From positions 211,989-275,988 of the forward strand of contig CADAJP010000002.1 of the NCBI GenBank assembly GCA_902788345.1: 64,000 nucleotides of DNA, read 5' to 3'. Origin of the DNA: an uncultured bacterium (GTDB lineage Bacteria > Cyanobacteriota > Vampirovibrionia > Gastranaerophilales > Gastranaerophilaceae). Made by a program: the position numbers and the translations under genes. Below, piece by piece: positions 37,256 through 44,619 of this stretch; within the stretch, counting starts at the first letter, position 1, and every line of letters starts with the position of its first letter. Below the pieces are notes generated by a model. The model saw only the letters and a program-made list of their open reading frames with translations. It was not told the DNA's origin and ran no database searches.

Positions 37256-38089
37256 ATGCTCGATAAAGTATCAAATATAAATATCGACAATAAAAAGTAT
37301 TTTTTGAATACTCCTCGTTGTGTAAACCAAAACTCATCCAGCTTTACACACTCATATCTTGAACATGAAGACCTAACCCCGAAACAAAAAGCGGTAATAT
37401 TAGGTACATCTATAGCCGGTATGGCTATACCGTTAGCATTTTGGAGTAAGAAAGCAGGTTTTTCATTGAATCCTGCAAAAATATTTAAAACAAAAAACCC
37501 GTTCAAAGACTGGGCATTATTAAAATATAAACCGGTGAATAAAGTTTTGGAATATGATGATGCCGCAAAGATTATAACTATTGCAGCCGGTTCGGTTGCA
37601 GGAGGTTATGCAGGCGGAATGATTGTTGACAAAGAGCATTCAAAAGCAAAAAAACGAGAAGTTTTAAGCCAGTTATTAGGTGATGTAATTGTTCCTATTA
37701 CTTGTGTTTGGGCAGGAGCAAAAACTTTTAAACATTTTGAAAAATCACTTCAGAAAATAATGCCGCAATTTGCAGACGCAGAAAAAGGAATTAAAAAAGT
37801 TTTGAATACTGTAAGTAAAAATATCCCTAATGCAGTTGCGACTCTTGGTTCTTTGGGCATCGGCATTGTTGCAGGCAACAAAGTTTCTAATGAAATAAAT
37901 GAAAAGTTATACAACAAAAAAGTTGAACGCGGAATAAAAGTAAGTGATTTTGCTCCGCACGTTGACGATTTATGTATGTCTATTTCAATGGTAAACAGCG
38001 GTTCTGAATTTGGTACAAAATTAGGCAGAATAATTCCGCTTGCACTTTTGGTTCCGGGTTATGAAACAGGCACAGCGAGAGAGAAATAA
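37256..38089 (+). CDS. Orphan membrane-associated protein
   Basis: The 277-residue product has a polar N-terminus (to about 40), then four or five Gly/Ala-rich hydrophobic segments: VILGTSIAGMAIPLAFW, IITIAAGSVAGGYAGGMIV, VIVPITCVWAGA, ATLGSLGIGIVAG and the final PLALLVPG. These look like moderately hydrophobic membrane helices with GxxxG faces. No family was recognised. The reading frame reaches a TTG at 37211, but the ATG has AAGGTG at 5 nt and a clear promoter before it. It resembles in style the 42546 protein, which ends with similar Gly-rich helices. Confidence 0.62.
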   Translation: MLDKVSNINIDNKKYFLNTPRCVNQNSSSFTHSYLEHEDLTPKQKAVILGTSIAGMAIPLAFWSKKAGFSLNPAKIFKTKNPFKDWALLKYKPVNKVLEYDDAAKIITIAAGSVAGGYAGGMIVDKEHSKAKKREVLSQLLGDVIVPITCVWAGAKTFKHFEKSLQKIMPQFADAEKGIKKVLNTVSKNIPNAVATLGSLGIGIVAGNKVSNEINEKLYNKKVERGIKVSDFAPHVDDLCMSISMVNSGSEFGTKLGRIIPLALLVPGYETGTAREK

Positions 38090-38107
38090 TTAATTTAAAA
38101 ATTATTT
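38084..38107. terminator. Hairpin between convergent genes
   Basis: AAATAATT (38084-38091) pairs with AATTATTT (38100-38107). It spans both stop codons. The stem is pure A/T and weak; a bidirectional terminator is possible. Confidence 0.3.
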
Positions 38108-39613
38108 ATTATCAGAAATAATTATTTTTGATTTGTTTTCGCAGACTACTTTTTCTATTTCAGAACCAAATTTTTCATACTGCTCTGTTGAACATATTAC
38201 TCTGCCTGTTACACTCTCTAAATTTGGCGGAAACTTTGTTATCCTTGACTTTAACAAAGAATTTTTATTGGTAAGATATAAATTACCATCTATAATTTTT
38301 ACATTTTTAAGCAGAGCATTTTCATCAATTCCAAACATAGAATAAGGAACAACGCTGCCGGCATCTTTGTCCATTAAATAATAAGGCTTATAGCTTCCTA
38401 TTTTTAGTAAACCGTCATCAAGAACTTCTGCTTTTACACCCAAAAATTTGAATATTTGTTCTGAAATTTTTTCATTTATTGCATTGTTAAATGTCTTTTT
38501 ATTTTCAGATTTTTCGCTTAATTTTTCACTAATTTTAATAGCCTGCTGTGCCTTTGGACCTTCATCATAGACACCTGAAGCACATTTTAGTCCTTTTTGT
38601 GAAATAAATGATTTTACTTCATCCAACAAATTTAATGGAACAATATTATTATTCAAAGGTCCTTGAATTTGATCTATTTTTCCTTTAGAACAAGCCATTC
38701 CTATTAAAGGCTCCCATTCCTGAACAGAATTTCTTTTTAAATATATATAAAAATCGCCATCTTCCAACGCAGCTCTTGCTTTATCTACACTTGAACGAGT
38801 ACACCAGTTACTGTTTGACAAAATTTCAAGATGAGAAATATTGTCAAGTGAATTTGCCCTGTCATGCTTTATAGACGGAATACGAACCCACACAGCATTA
38901 TTATTTGATAAACCCATTTCAGTAAGCAAATTATCTCTCAATCTGTGAGTATAAGTTTCCAAAAAAGTCATTTTTGAACAGCTTGTTCTTCTGTCGATAG
39001 GAAGTATGCGTTCAAATTTCTGAATTGTCTGGAGTAATGCTTTTTCATCAAATGGGACAGGTATATGGCGGTTTGCTTCATTAATTTCACTTGTTATTGC
39101 ATGCCATATAACAAATTTCAATGATTTGTTATTCTTTAATTTTTTAACCAATTCCTGATTATATTTATCATCAGCAGGGTTAATTTTTTCGGCATTATTC
39201 AAATATGTTTTCCACACATTAAGACGCTCAACTCTTGCATCATTTATCTTTCCTATTGAAAATTCCCTTATATCCTGAGGAATATAACTCTTCCATTTAA
39301 TTTTAGAAACAAGAGATTTTTTAAAATCTGAAAAAACATCATATCTGTCAAAAAGCTCTTTCATAGTTTTTGATATATTTTTCTTAGAAAGTCCGTCCCC
39401 TTTAACACCGTGCTTTGCACTATTTTCAAGGATATTAGCTGCCATATAATCAAAAACCGTTAAATATTCTGACGGATTTGATTTTCCGCTGAAACAAACC
39501 ATATCTGCATTATTTTTGTTCAGATACGAAAACGAAGCCGGAGAATATGATTTACCGGATGCTGAATAATAATTCGGTTTTACAGGAATCCCGTTTATCT
39601 GAAGAACCATCAT
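38102..39613 (-). CDS. Orphan protein with phage-type WCT domain and LRR-like end
   Basis: The 503-residue product has a leader with PASFSYLN and MVCFSGKS (to about 45), then a helical region. The middle part has NSNWCTRSSVDKARAALEDG, FYIYLKR, PLIGMACSKGKIDQIQGPLN and PLNLLDEV (about 266-332). This pattern (WC, small helix, DFYIY strand, a strand with I-G, then QI-x-G-x-x-N) recalls a domain of unknown function in phage and PcfJ-like proteins. Near the end, KIIDGNLYLTNK and ITKFPPNLESVTGRV resemble LRR-like repeats of phage and gut bacterial proteins. AAAGG precedes the double ATG. No function can be given. Confidence 0.6.
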   Translation of the reverse strand: MMVLQINGIPVKPNYYSASGKSYSPASFSYLNKNNADMVCFSGKSNPSEYLTVFDYMAANILENSAKHGVKGDGLSKKNISKTMKELFDRYDVFSDFKKSLVSKIKWKSYIPQDIREFSIGKINDARVERLNVWKTYLNNAEKINPADDKYNQELVKKLKNNKSLKFVIWHAITSEINEANRHIPVPFDEKALLQTIQKFERILPIDRRTSCSKMTFLETYTHRLRDNLLTEMGLSNNNAVWVRIPSIKHDRANSLDNISHLEILSNSNWCTRSSVDKARAALEDGDFYIYLKRNSVQEWEPLIGMACSKGKIDQIQGPLNNNIVPLNLLDEVKSFISQKGLKCASGVYDEGPKAQQAIKISEKLSEKSENKKTFNNAINEKISEQIFKFLGVKAEVLDDGLLKIGSYKPYYLMDKDAGSVVPYSMFGIDENALLKNVKIIDGNLYLTNKNSLLKSRITKFPPNLESVTGRVICSTEQYEKFGSEIEKVVCENKSKIIISDNK

Positions 39614-39670
39614 TTAACCTTTCTTCAAAATTTATTCATGTAAAAAATGAAAAAATATTTTTTTGCTAGC

Positions 39671-39710
39671 AAAAAAAGAGTACGAATGAATAAAGTATCG
39701 TACCCTTTTT
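39671..39710 (-). terminator. Intrinsic terminator of tpiA
   Basis: On the minus strand GGGTACGA and TTCGTACTC form a stem followed by seven Ts, 27 nt after the tpiA stop. Confidence 0.8.
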
Positions 39711-39737
39711 CTTTATTAATAATTATTTTACTGATTA

Positions 39738-40532
39738 TTAAACAGCTACTTTCATAGTTTTTTCAATGATTTCATTAAAACTATCAGCTTTTAATGAAGC
39801 ACCGCCGATTAAAGCACCGTCAATATCAGATTTTGACATTTGTTCTTCAATAGTTGAAGGTTTAACAGATCCGCCGTAAAGAATTCTGATTGAATCAGCA
39901 GCAGCCTGACCTGAACATTCAGCTACAACACTTCTAATCATTTTAATTACTCTGTTAGCTTCGTCAGCATCACAAGATTTACCTGTACCGATTGCCCAGA
40001 TTGGTTCATAAGCAATTACAGATTTAGCAACATCTTCTGATGAAATACCGTCTAAAGCAGCTCTGATTTGAGAAGCAATCCAGCTGTCAGTAATACCTGA
40101 TTCTCTTTGTTCTAAAGATTCACCGCAGCAAATGATTGGTATTAAACCGCCTGCTAAAATAGCTTTTGCTTTTTTGTTAATCATTTCATCTGTTTCAGAG
40201 AAATATTGTCTTCTTTCAGAGTGTCCGATAATTACATAAGAACATCCTGCATCTTTCAACATTTCAACAGAAATTTCACCTGTATAAGCCCCTGAAGATT
40301 CCCAGTGGCAGTTTTGACCTGCAACTGATAATTTATAACCTTCACAACCGCAATCACAAGGAATTGCGTGAACCTGATTTATTGATGTAAATACAGGAGC
40401 AATAACAACTGTAGGAAGTTGAGTTGCTTTATAGTTTGATACAAATGAAGAAATTCCGTCAAATAAAGCTTTTGCTTCGCTTTGGCAAAGATTCATTTTC
40501 CAGTTTCCTGCAATAATAGGTTTTCTTGACAT
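39738..40532 (-). CDS. tpiA: Triosephosphate isomerase
   Basis: The 264-residue product has GNWKMNL (Lys near the start), IIGHSERRQYFSETD (catalytic His), AYEPIWAIGTGKS (catalytic Glu) and ILYGGSVKPSTIEEQM with GALIGGASL. It interconverts dihydroxyacetone phosphate and glyceraldehyde 3-phosphate. There is an insertion with CDCGCEGYKLS before AGQNCHW. AAGGAG is ideally placed before the ATG. A single-gene unit with terminator. Confidence 0.97.
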   Translation of the reverse strand: MSRKPIIAGNWKMNLCQSEAKALFDGISSFVSNYKATQLPTVVIAPVFTSINQVHAIPCDCGCEGYKLSVAGQNCHWESSGAYTGEISVEMLKDAGCSYVIIGHSERRQYFSETDEMINKKAKAILAGGLIPIICCGESLEQRESGITDSWIASQIRAALDGISSEDVAKSVIAYEPIWAIGTGKSCDADEANRVIKMIRSVVAECSGQAAADSIRILYGGSVKPSTIEEQMSKSDIDGALIGGASLKADSFNEIIEKTMKVAV

Positions 40533-40603
40533 AATAAAATCTCCTTTTTAAATACTTGTACTACAAGAGCGATTTTACCCCAAACAAAAACCTCACGCAA
40601 CAA

Positions 40604-41005
40604 TCAGACAATTCTGTTTTCTTTACAACCGCACAAAACACCGGTTATAGCTTTTATACTTGACTGCAAAACATGAAATTCATTCGATTTATCAACAGTT
40701 TCAACATTCAAAACAGCAATATTGCGCTCAAGACATGATTTTAAATCAATATGCTTATATTCTTTTGAACGGGTGGATATAACACGCAAATTAGGAAACT
40801 TGTTTATAATTTGTTCACTCAGCAGTGATGGGGTAAATACGCTGAGTGCTGTCGTCTGCTCTATATCTTCGGGCGACAAGTCTTTTATTGTTTTTTTATT
40901 AAGACTGTTTTTAAAAAATTTAATATCAAAAAGCGATAAATCACTTTTTTCAAAAAACAGCCTGTCACTCTCTTTATAATCAAAAAACAACATTTTACAA
41001 ACCAT
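40604..41005 (-). CDS. Truncated D-2-hydroxyacid dehydrogenase-like protein (N-terminal domain only)
   Basis: The 133-residue product matches the first catalytic segment of D-lactate dehydrogenase-type proteins: LFFDYKESDRLFF at the start, then LSVFTPSLLSEQIINKFPNLRVISTRSKEYKHIDLKSC and NIAVLNV. The family normally continues with a NAD-binding Rossmann domain (about 200 residues), which is missing: the protein ends within about 35 unrelated residues. AAGGAG is perfectly placed before the ATG, so the gene is probably expressed. It may be a remnant or a stand-alone domain with a new role. Confidence 0.6.
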   Translation of the reverse strand: MVCKMLFFDYKESDRLFFEKSDLSLFDIKFFKNSLNKKTIKDLSPEDIEQTTALSVFTPSLLSEQIINKFPNLRVISTRSKEYKHIDLKSCLERNIAVLNVETVDKSNEFHVLQSSIKAITGVLCGCKENRIV

Positions 41006-41100
41006 TTAAAACTCCTTTATAAAAGGAGTATTATGCCATTTGAAATAAAACACATCATACAAAAGGCTATTAACCATATATACTATCAAGATTATTATTA

Positions 41101-41106
41101 TTGACA
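41101..41106 (+). promoter_or_regulatory. TTGACA box upstream of the candidate small RNA
   Basis: A perfect TTGACA is followed by AT-rich sequence with TATATT at 41130 and TATAGT at 41141, but at spacings longer than usual. It may be the -35 of a promoter for the transcript ending at the 41298 terminator. Weak support. Confidence 0.3.
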
Positions 41107-41149
41107 ATGAAAAATAATTCTTCAAAGTTTATATTAAAAATATAGTTAT

Positions 41150-41298
41150 TGTATTCCAAGCCGAGTTACACCGTGACTTTAACGGACATGCAACAAAGGG
41201 CGGAATACAAACATACGGTTTTAATATTCGGATTAGCATGACCCGATTTTTGTTAAAACCGTAAAAAAGGCATGCCTTTCACTTATGGCATGCCTTTT
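41150..41298 (+). ncRNA. Candidate small RNA ending in an intrinsic terminator
   Basis: In the 655-nt gap 41006-41660, a stretch of higher GC content is followed by a stem ACGGTTTTAA (41215-41224) with TTAAAACCGT (41253-41262), inside which TCGG pairs with CCGA. Immediately after comes a terminator (41265-41298). No convincing open frame lies within. The layout (structured body, then terminator, no gene) is that of an independent small RNA. It does not match 6S, SRP, tmRNA or RNase P sequences that I know. Confidence 0.5.
41265..41298 (+). terminator. Strong intrinsic terminator
   Basis: AAAAGGCATGCC (41265-41276) pairs with GGCATGCCTTTT (41287-41298), 12 bp with a 10-nt loop and T-run. It does not follow any plus-strand gene, which suggests an uncatalogued transcript ends here. 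Confidence 0.85.
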
Positions 41299-41373
41299 GC
41301 CGTTTTATTAACACATTTTTTATTGGAATTTAGCTGAATATTTTACAAAACTTAATAACAGTGAGAAACATGG

Positions 41374-41440
41374 AAAACCATGTCAGAACATGGTTTTAAG
41401 ATAACCCCACAACCCCAAAACCATGTCAGAGCATGGTTTT
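41374..41440. repeat. Two copies of a palindromic repeat (AAAACCATG-tcagaR-CATGGTTTT)
   Basis: Copy 1 is at 41374-41397, copy 2 at 41417-41440. They are identical except for one loop base (A/G). Each is a 9-bp inverted repeat with a 6-nt loop. In copy 2 flanking CCCC and GGGG extend the stem to 13 bp across a bulged A. No other copy was noticed in the window. They may be protein-binding sites, transcript-stabilising hairpins or a small mobile palindrome. Confidence 0.7.
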
Positions 41441-41523
41441 AGGGGGCATCAAATCCGTCTAAAGTGCGTGTTATAAGCGGTAGAGAGGTATGTTACAAAA
41501 CTTCACAACAACATGTTTTGCTC

Positions 41524-41551
41524 TTGAAAAAAATGTCTTATTTTTTATAAT
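41524..41551 (+). promoter_or_regulatory. Sigma-70 promoter of the small Cys-rich gene
   Basis: TTGAAA (41524-41529), 16-nt spacer, TATAAT (41546-41551). The expected start near 41558 gives a leader of about 100 nt before the gene, with a small hairpin (CTTTAA/TTAAGG). Confidence 0.7.
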
Positions 41552-41660
41552 GATTTTATAGAGTTCAAAGTCTTTAATTTAAGGGCTTTAGGGGAGATAC
41601 GCCGGTATATCTTATTGGATTATTGGCAATTTAACAGAAAATAATTGGAGATTATATAAA

Positions 41661-41882
41661 TTGTTTAGAAGTAGAGATATGGGTAGAGCTGTAGCTGTCA
41701 GAAGATGGACAGTAACAGCTGTTGATTGCTATAAAAGAGGATGTAATTGTGAAGGATGCTATTATAAAGATTTCTTCAGCGGTTCATCTCAAAAATGTCA
41801 AATGAAAGCATCCGTTTTGGAACTTGTCAGAACCATCGGAACACCTGATGTAGAATTACAGCAATTTTTAACAGAAGAATAA
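41661..41882 (+). CDS. Small Cys-rich protein of unknown function
   Basis: The 73-residue product contains RRWTVTAVDCYKRGCNCEGCYYKDFF, later KCQMKASVLELVRTIGTP. Four Cys in C-x4-C-x-C-x2-C plus a fifth 12 residues later could hold a zinc ion or Fe-S cluster. The pattern recalls small uncharacterised proteins of Firmicutes and related gut bacteria, no function known. The first codon is TTG at 41661 with GGAG 11 nt upstream; an ATG at 41679 (67 residues) is an alternative. A clear promoter lies upstream. Confidence 0.6.
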   Translation: MFRSRDMGRAVAVRRWTVTAVDCYKRGCNCEGCYYKDFFSGSSQKCQMKASVLELVRTIGTPDVELQQFLTEE

Positions 41883-41989
41883 ATTTTATACACGCAGTTT
41901 AAATTATAAGTTGTTGTTTGTATATTATTCTGGACTGTTAATTTATCTATAATTATTCTCTATCAGGGGTTTAAAAATTGGTTATTTTG

Positions 41990-41998
41990 TGTTATACT
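41990..41998 (+). promoter_or_regulatory. Extended -10 promoter of hpf
   Basis: TGTTATACT, identical to the element before the receiver gene at 29351, ends 33 nt before the hpf ATG. The -35 region (TTTAAA) is weak. Confidence 0.55.
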
Positions 41999-42031
41999 GA
42001 CAAAGCGTAACAGGTAAATGGAGGTTTTCAA

Positions 42032-42391
42032 ATGCACATTCATGTTAACGGTAAAAATATAGAAATTACTGATGCTATCAAAGCTTATGTAAAAGAAAAA
42101 ATTGGTAAAGTTGCTCAACGCTATGACCAAATACAAGGCATTGATGTTGTATTAACAGTTATTAAAAATCCTTCAGCAGAAGGCAAACATATTGCAGAAT
42201 TAACATGTAAAACAAATTCAGGTACTATTCACAGTGAAGAAGCAGCTGAATCAATGTATGCAAGTATTGATATACTCGCAGATAAATTTGCAAGACAAAT
42301 TACAAAATTTAAAGACAAAAACATTTCATCAAGCAAAGAATCTATCCGTAATGTAAAAGATACAAATGCAGATGAAACTGTTGAAGCATAA
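42032..42391 (+). CDS. hpf: Ribosome hibernation promoting factor, short form
   Basis: The 119-residue product has the HPF/YfiA fold: MHIHVNGKNIEITDAIKAYVKEKIGKV, then a basic helix region and MYASIDILADKFARQITKFKDK. It binds the 30S decoding centre in resting cells. Cyanobacteria usually have the long form with a dimerisation domain; here only a 20-residue tail follows, so it is the short form. GGAGG precedes the ATG. A terminator follows. Confidence 0.9.
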   Translation: MHIHVNGKNIEITDAIKAYVKEKIGKVAQRYDQIQGIDVVLTVIKNPSAEGKHIAELTCKTNSGTIHSEEAAESMYASIDILADKFARQITKFKDKNISSSKESIRNVKDTNADETVEA

Positions 42392-42429
42392 GTTTATTAA
42401 TTAATAATTTTTTATAATTTAAATCGATT

Positions 42430-42456
42430 AAACCGCAAAAATTTTGCGGTTTTTTA
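42430..42456 (+). terminator. Intrinsic terminator of hpf
   Basis: AAACCGCAAAA and TTTTGCGGTTTTTT form a stem with T-run, about 40 nt after the stop. Confidence 0.88.
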
Positions 42457-42545
42457 TTATTTTTTAAATTAATAGGCAATTTTTCATAACAAAAATACTT
42501 TATATAAATGTAGGTTTAGTTAGGTTATTTTTATAGGTTAATGTT

Positions 42546-43151
42546 ATGGCAAACGGAATGACAACACAGAGTGCACAAAACTATGGATTTTATAATCCTT
42601 CTATGTGCAATATGCAAATGGGTATGAATGGTTTTAACGGCATGATGCCGCAATTACAAATGCCTCAGGCAGATTATTCAAACGATATTTTTGCACCAAG
42701 TTTCATAAAAAATCCAAATTCTTATAATATGGGATATTACAACAATACTCAGCCTCAACAGGTTAATACACCGCAAAACACACAGCCTCAGCAAAGTATT
42801 TTTAACCAACAGCAGGGACAAACACAATACATTCAACCTTCTGCACAAACATTTACGGGTAATCCGCAGGAAAGTTTAGAGCCGACAGAAAACGGCAATG
42901 TATATGAGAAAACAAATACCGGCAAAACACTGCTTACATTTGCGGGAGTATCTGCACCATTATTAACAACCGGATATAAAGTTCTTAAAGGTGCAAAACT
43001 ATCAGATGTACTTAAATACAAAGAATTAGGTCTTAAAGGTCTGGCTCTTGGTATTGCAGGCTGGTGTATAGGTTCACTAATAGACGGATTTATAAATAAC
43101 AGCAGAGCTCAAACTGTTGATAATGCATCACAAAGCACAAAAAAGGCGTAG
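42546..43151 (+). CDS. Orphan protein with Gln/Asn/Pro-rich N-terminus and Gly-rich membrane end
   Basis: The 201-residue product is low complexity up to about residue 105 (Met, Asn, Gln, Pro; repeated NTPQNTQPQQ-like segments). The C-terminal part has two hydrophobic segments (TLLTFAGVSAPLLTTGYKV, LALGIAGWCIGSLIDGFI) like the 37256 protein. It has no N-terminal signal. A tail-anchored or secretion-dependent membrane protein is conceivable. The stop codon is part of the terminator hairpin. Confidence 0.58.
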   Translation: MANGMTTQSAQNYGFYNPSMCNMQMGMNGFNGMMPQLQMPQADYSNDIFAPSFIKNPNSYNMGYYNNTQPQQVNTPQNTQPQQSIFNQQQGQTQYIQPSAQTFTGNPQESLEPTENGNVYEKTNTGKTLLTFAGVSAPLLTTGYKVLKGAKLSDVLKYKELGLKGLALGIAGWCIGSLIDGFINNSRAQTVDNASQSTKKA

Positions 43152-43172
43152 TTTAAAACTACACCTTTTTTC
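43141..43172. terminator. Intrinsic terminator overlapping the stop of the 42546 gene
   Basis: AAAAGG-C-GTAGTTT pairs with AAACTAC-A-CCTTTT, followed by more Ts; the stop TAG lies within the stem. It is between convergent genes and could act in both directions. Confidence 0.75.
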
Positions 43173-43192
43173 TTATTACATATTAATCTTAA

Positions 43193-44572
43193 TTATGCTT
43201 CTTTTAAGTAGATTGTTGAAAATCTGTAAGCATTTAAGCTATCTGAGAAATAATCCTCTTTAAGACCCGCTTTAACCTTTAAAGAATTTAAGAATTCTTT
43301 TTTATCAGGAATTTCATCCCAAACAGAAGGTAAATAAACTCCCTGATGTTCACCGTCAATAATAATTATACCATCTTTTTGAGGAGTGATTTTATTTAAC
43401 AAATCTTCTTCGCCGTTAAAATCAATCTTGTATGCAGGTGTCAAAATTGATACATTAATTTTCAAACTATCAACTTCATCTGCTGTTACAGGATTAAATC
43501 TTTTATCATTAAATGCTGCATTTCTTGTATTTTCCAACAAATCGCTGATAAGCGGTCTGTGAGCAACAATTGAACCTATACAGCCTCTCAACATACCATT
43601 TTTCTCAATAGTAACAAAGCAAGCACCTTCTTCATCAAGAATTTGAGGGTACTGAATAGTAACTTGTCCTTTATCAAAAGCTGATTTTAATACAATCTTA
43701 CATAATTGAGGAATTAATTTTGAATAATTCTTTTCGATATAATCCATTTTAGTTCCTTCATATAAGAACCAGCAGCCATAACCTACAACTCTTGTTTTGT
43801 CTTCACTTGCTTCTGAAGAATTTGTCATATCAATTCTTATAAGAGAATAGTTATTCTTGTTTGCAAAAGATACAAGACCTGCAATACCGATTGCACCGCA
43901 AGCCTGTTCAAAACGGAATTCACGAATGTCACCGCTTTCAATCATTTTTGCCGTTTCAGAATCCAGTTTTTTAGCTTCTTCATCAGTCAAAAAATGGCTT
44001 AAATCAGAAGAAATAACAAAACCATTCTTTTCATCCGGATAATATTCACTAATAATTCTGTCTATAACAGCAGGAGAATCCTTACCAACCATAATAGGAA
44101 TAATTTTAATTCCTTTAAATACTGATTGAATAATAGGAAGTTCTACTTCAAGTGAATGTTCTGATTCAACAGTTTCATCATTGATTTTCGCACCGAATTT
44201 ATCAATTATCTGCTGAGTTAATTCTCTGTTAATTTTTGATTTCCCGATAGGAGTTTTCAATGCATCATAACTTGGAACAGCAATACCATCAAATGCTACT
44301 TTATGAGAAGGAGCGATGATAAATAAATTTTTAATTTTCTTATCAAGCTGGCTTATACCTTCGTAAGCTAATCTGCCAGAGAATACCAAACCTGCGTGAG
44401 GAACAATAACCGCACGGCTTGGAGTAGTGTAATAATTTTTGCTTTCAGATGCAAAATACTCCATTTGATCGCTTAAATCATCTCTGTTTGCGGTATAAAA
44501 AGTACCTGCCAATGCCGGTTCTTTTACCTTTTCTTCTACTTGATTCATTTCTTTTTCCATAACTTCTGCCAT
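43193..44572 (-). CDS. AmmeMemoRadiSam protein: MEMO1 and AMMECR1 domains fused
   Basis: The 459-residue product has a MEMO-like dioxygenase domain (about 18-285): AGTFYTANRDDL, RAVIVPHAGLVFSGRLAYEG, FIIAPSHKV, EHSLEVELPIIQSV, FVISSDLSHF. It then has an AMMECR1 domain (about 285-459): EEGACFVTIEKNGMLRGCIGSI, NTRNAAFNDKRFNPVT. In many bacteria the two are separate genes next to a radical SAM enzyme. Here they form one chain, and the radical SAM gene is divergently placed 47 nt away. The system's substrate is not settled. GGGG lies about 8 nt before the ATG. Confidence 0.93.
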   Translation of the reverse strand: MAEVMEKEMNQVEEKVKEPALAGTFYTANRDDLSDQMEYFASESKNYYTTPSRAVIVPHAGLVFSGRLAYEGISQLDKKIKNLFIIAPSHKVAFDGIAVPSYDALKTPIGKSKINRELTQQIIDKFGAKINDETVESEHSLEVELPIIQSVFKGIKIIPIMVGKDSPAVIDRIISEYYPDEKNGFVISSDLSHFLTDEEAKKLDSETAKMIESGDIREFRFEQACGAIGIAGLVSFANKNNYSLIRIDMTNSSEASEDKTRVVGYGCWFLYEGTKMDYIEKNYSKLIPQLCKIVLKSAFDKGQVTIQYPQILDEEGACFVTIEKNGMLRGCIGSIVAHRPLISDLLENTRNAAFNDKRFNPVTADEVDSLKINVSILTPAYKIDFNGEEDLLNKITPQKDGIIIIDGEHQGVYLPSVWDEIPDKKEFLNSLKVKAGLKEDYFSDSLNAYRFSTIYLKEA

Positions 44573-44619
44573 AATACATCCCCTTTTCTTAGTTGTAATA
44601 TTATATTATAATATTTTTC

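Noticed and set aside
41374..41440. Start of a CRISPR array
   Set aside because: Only two copies occur, each fully palindromic with a short spacer, and no cas genes are near. It does not extend on either side.
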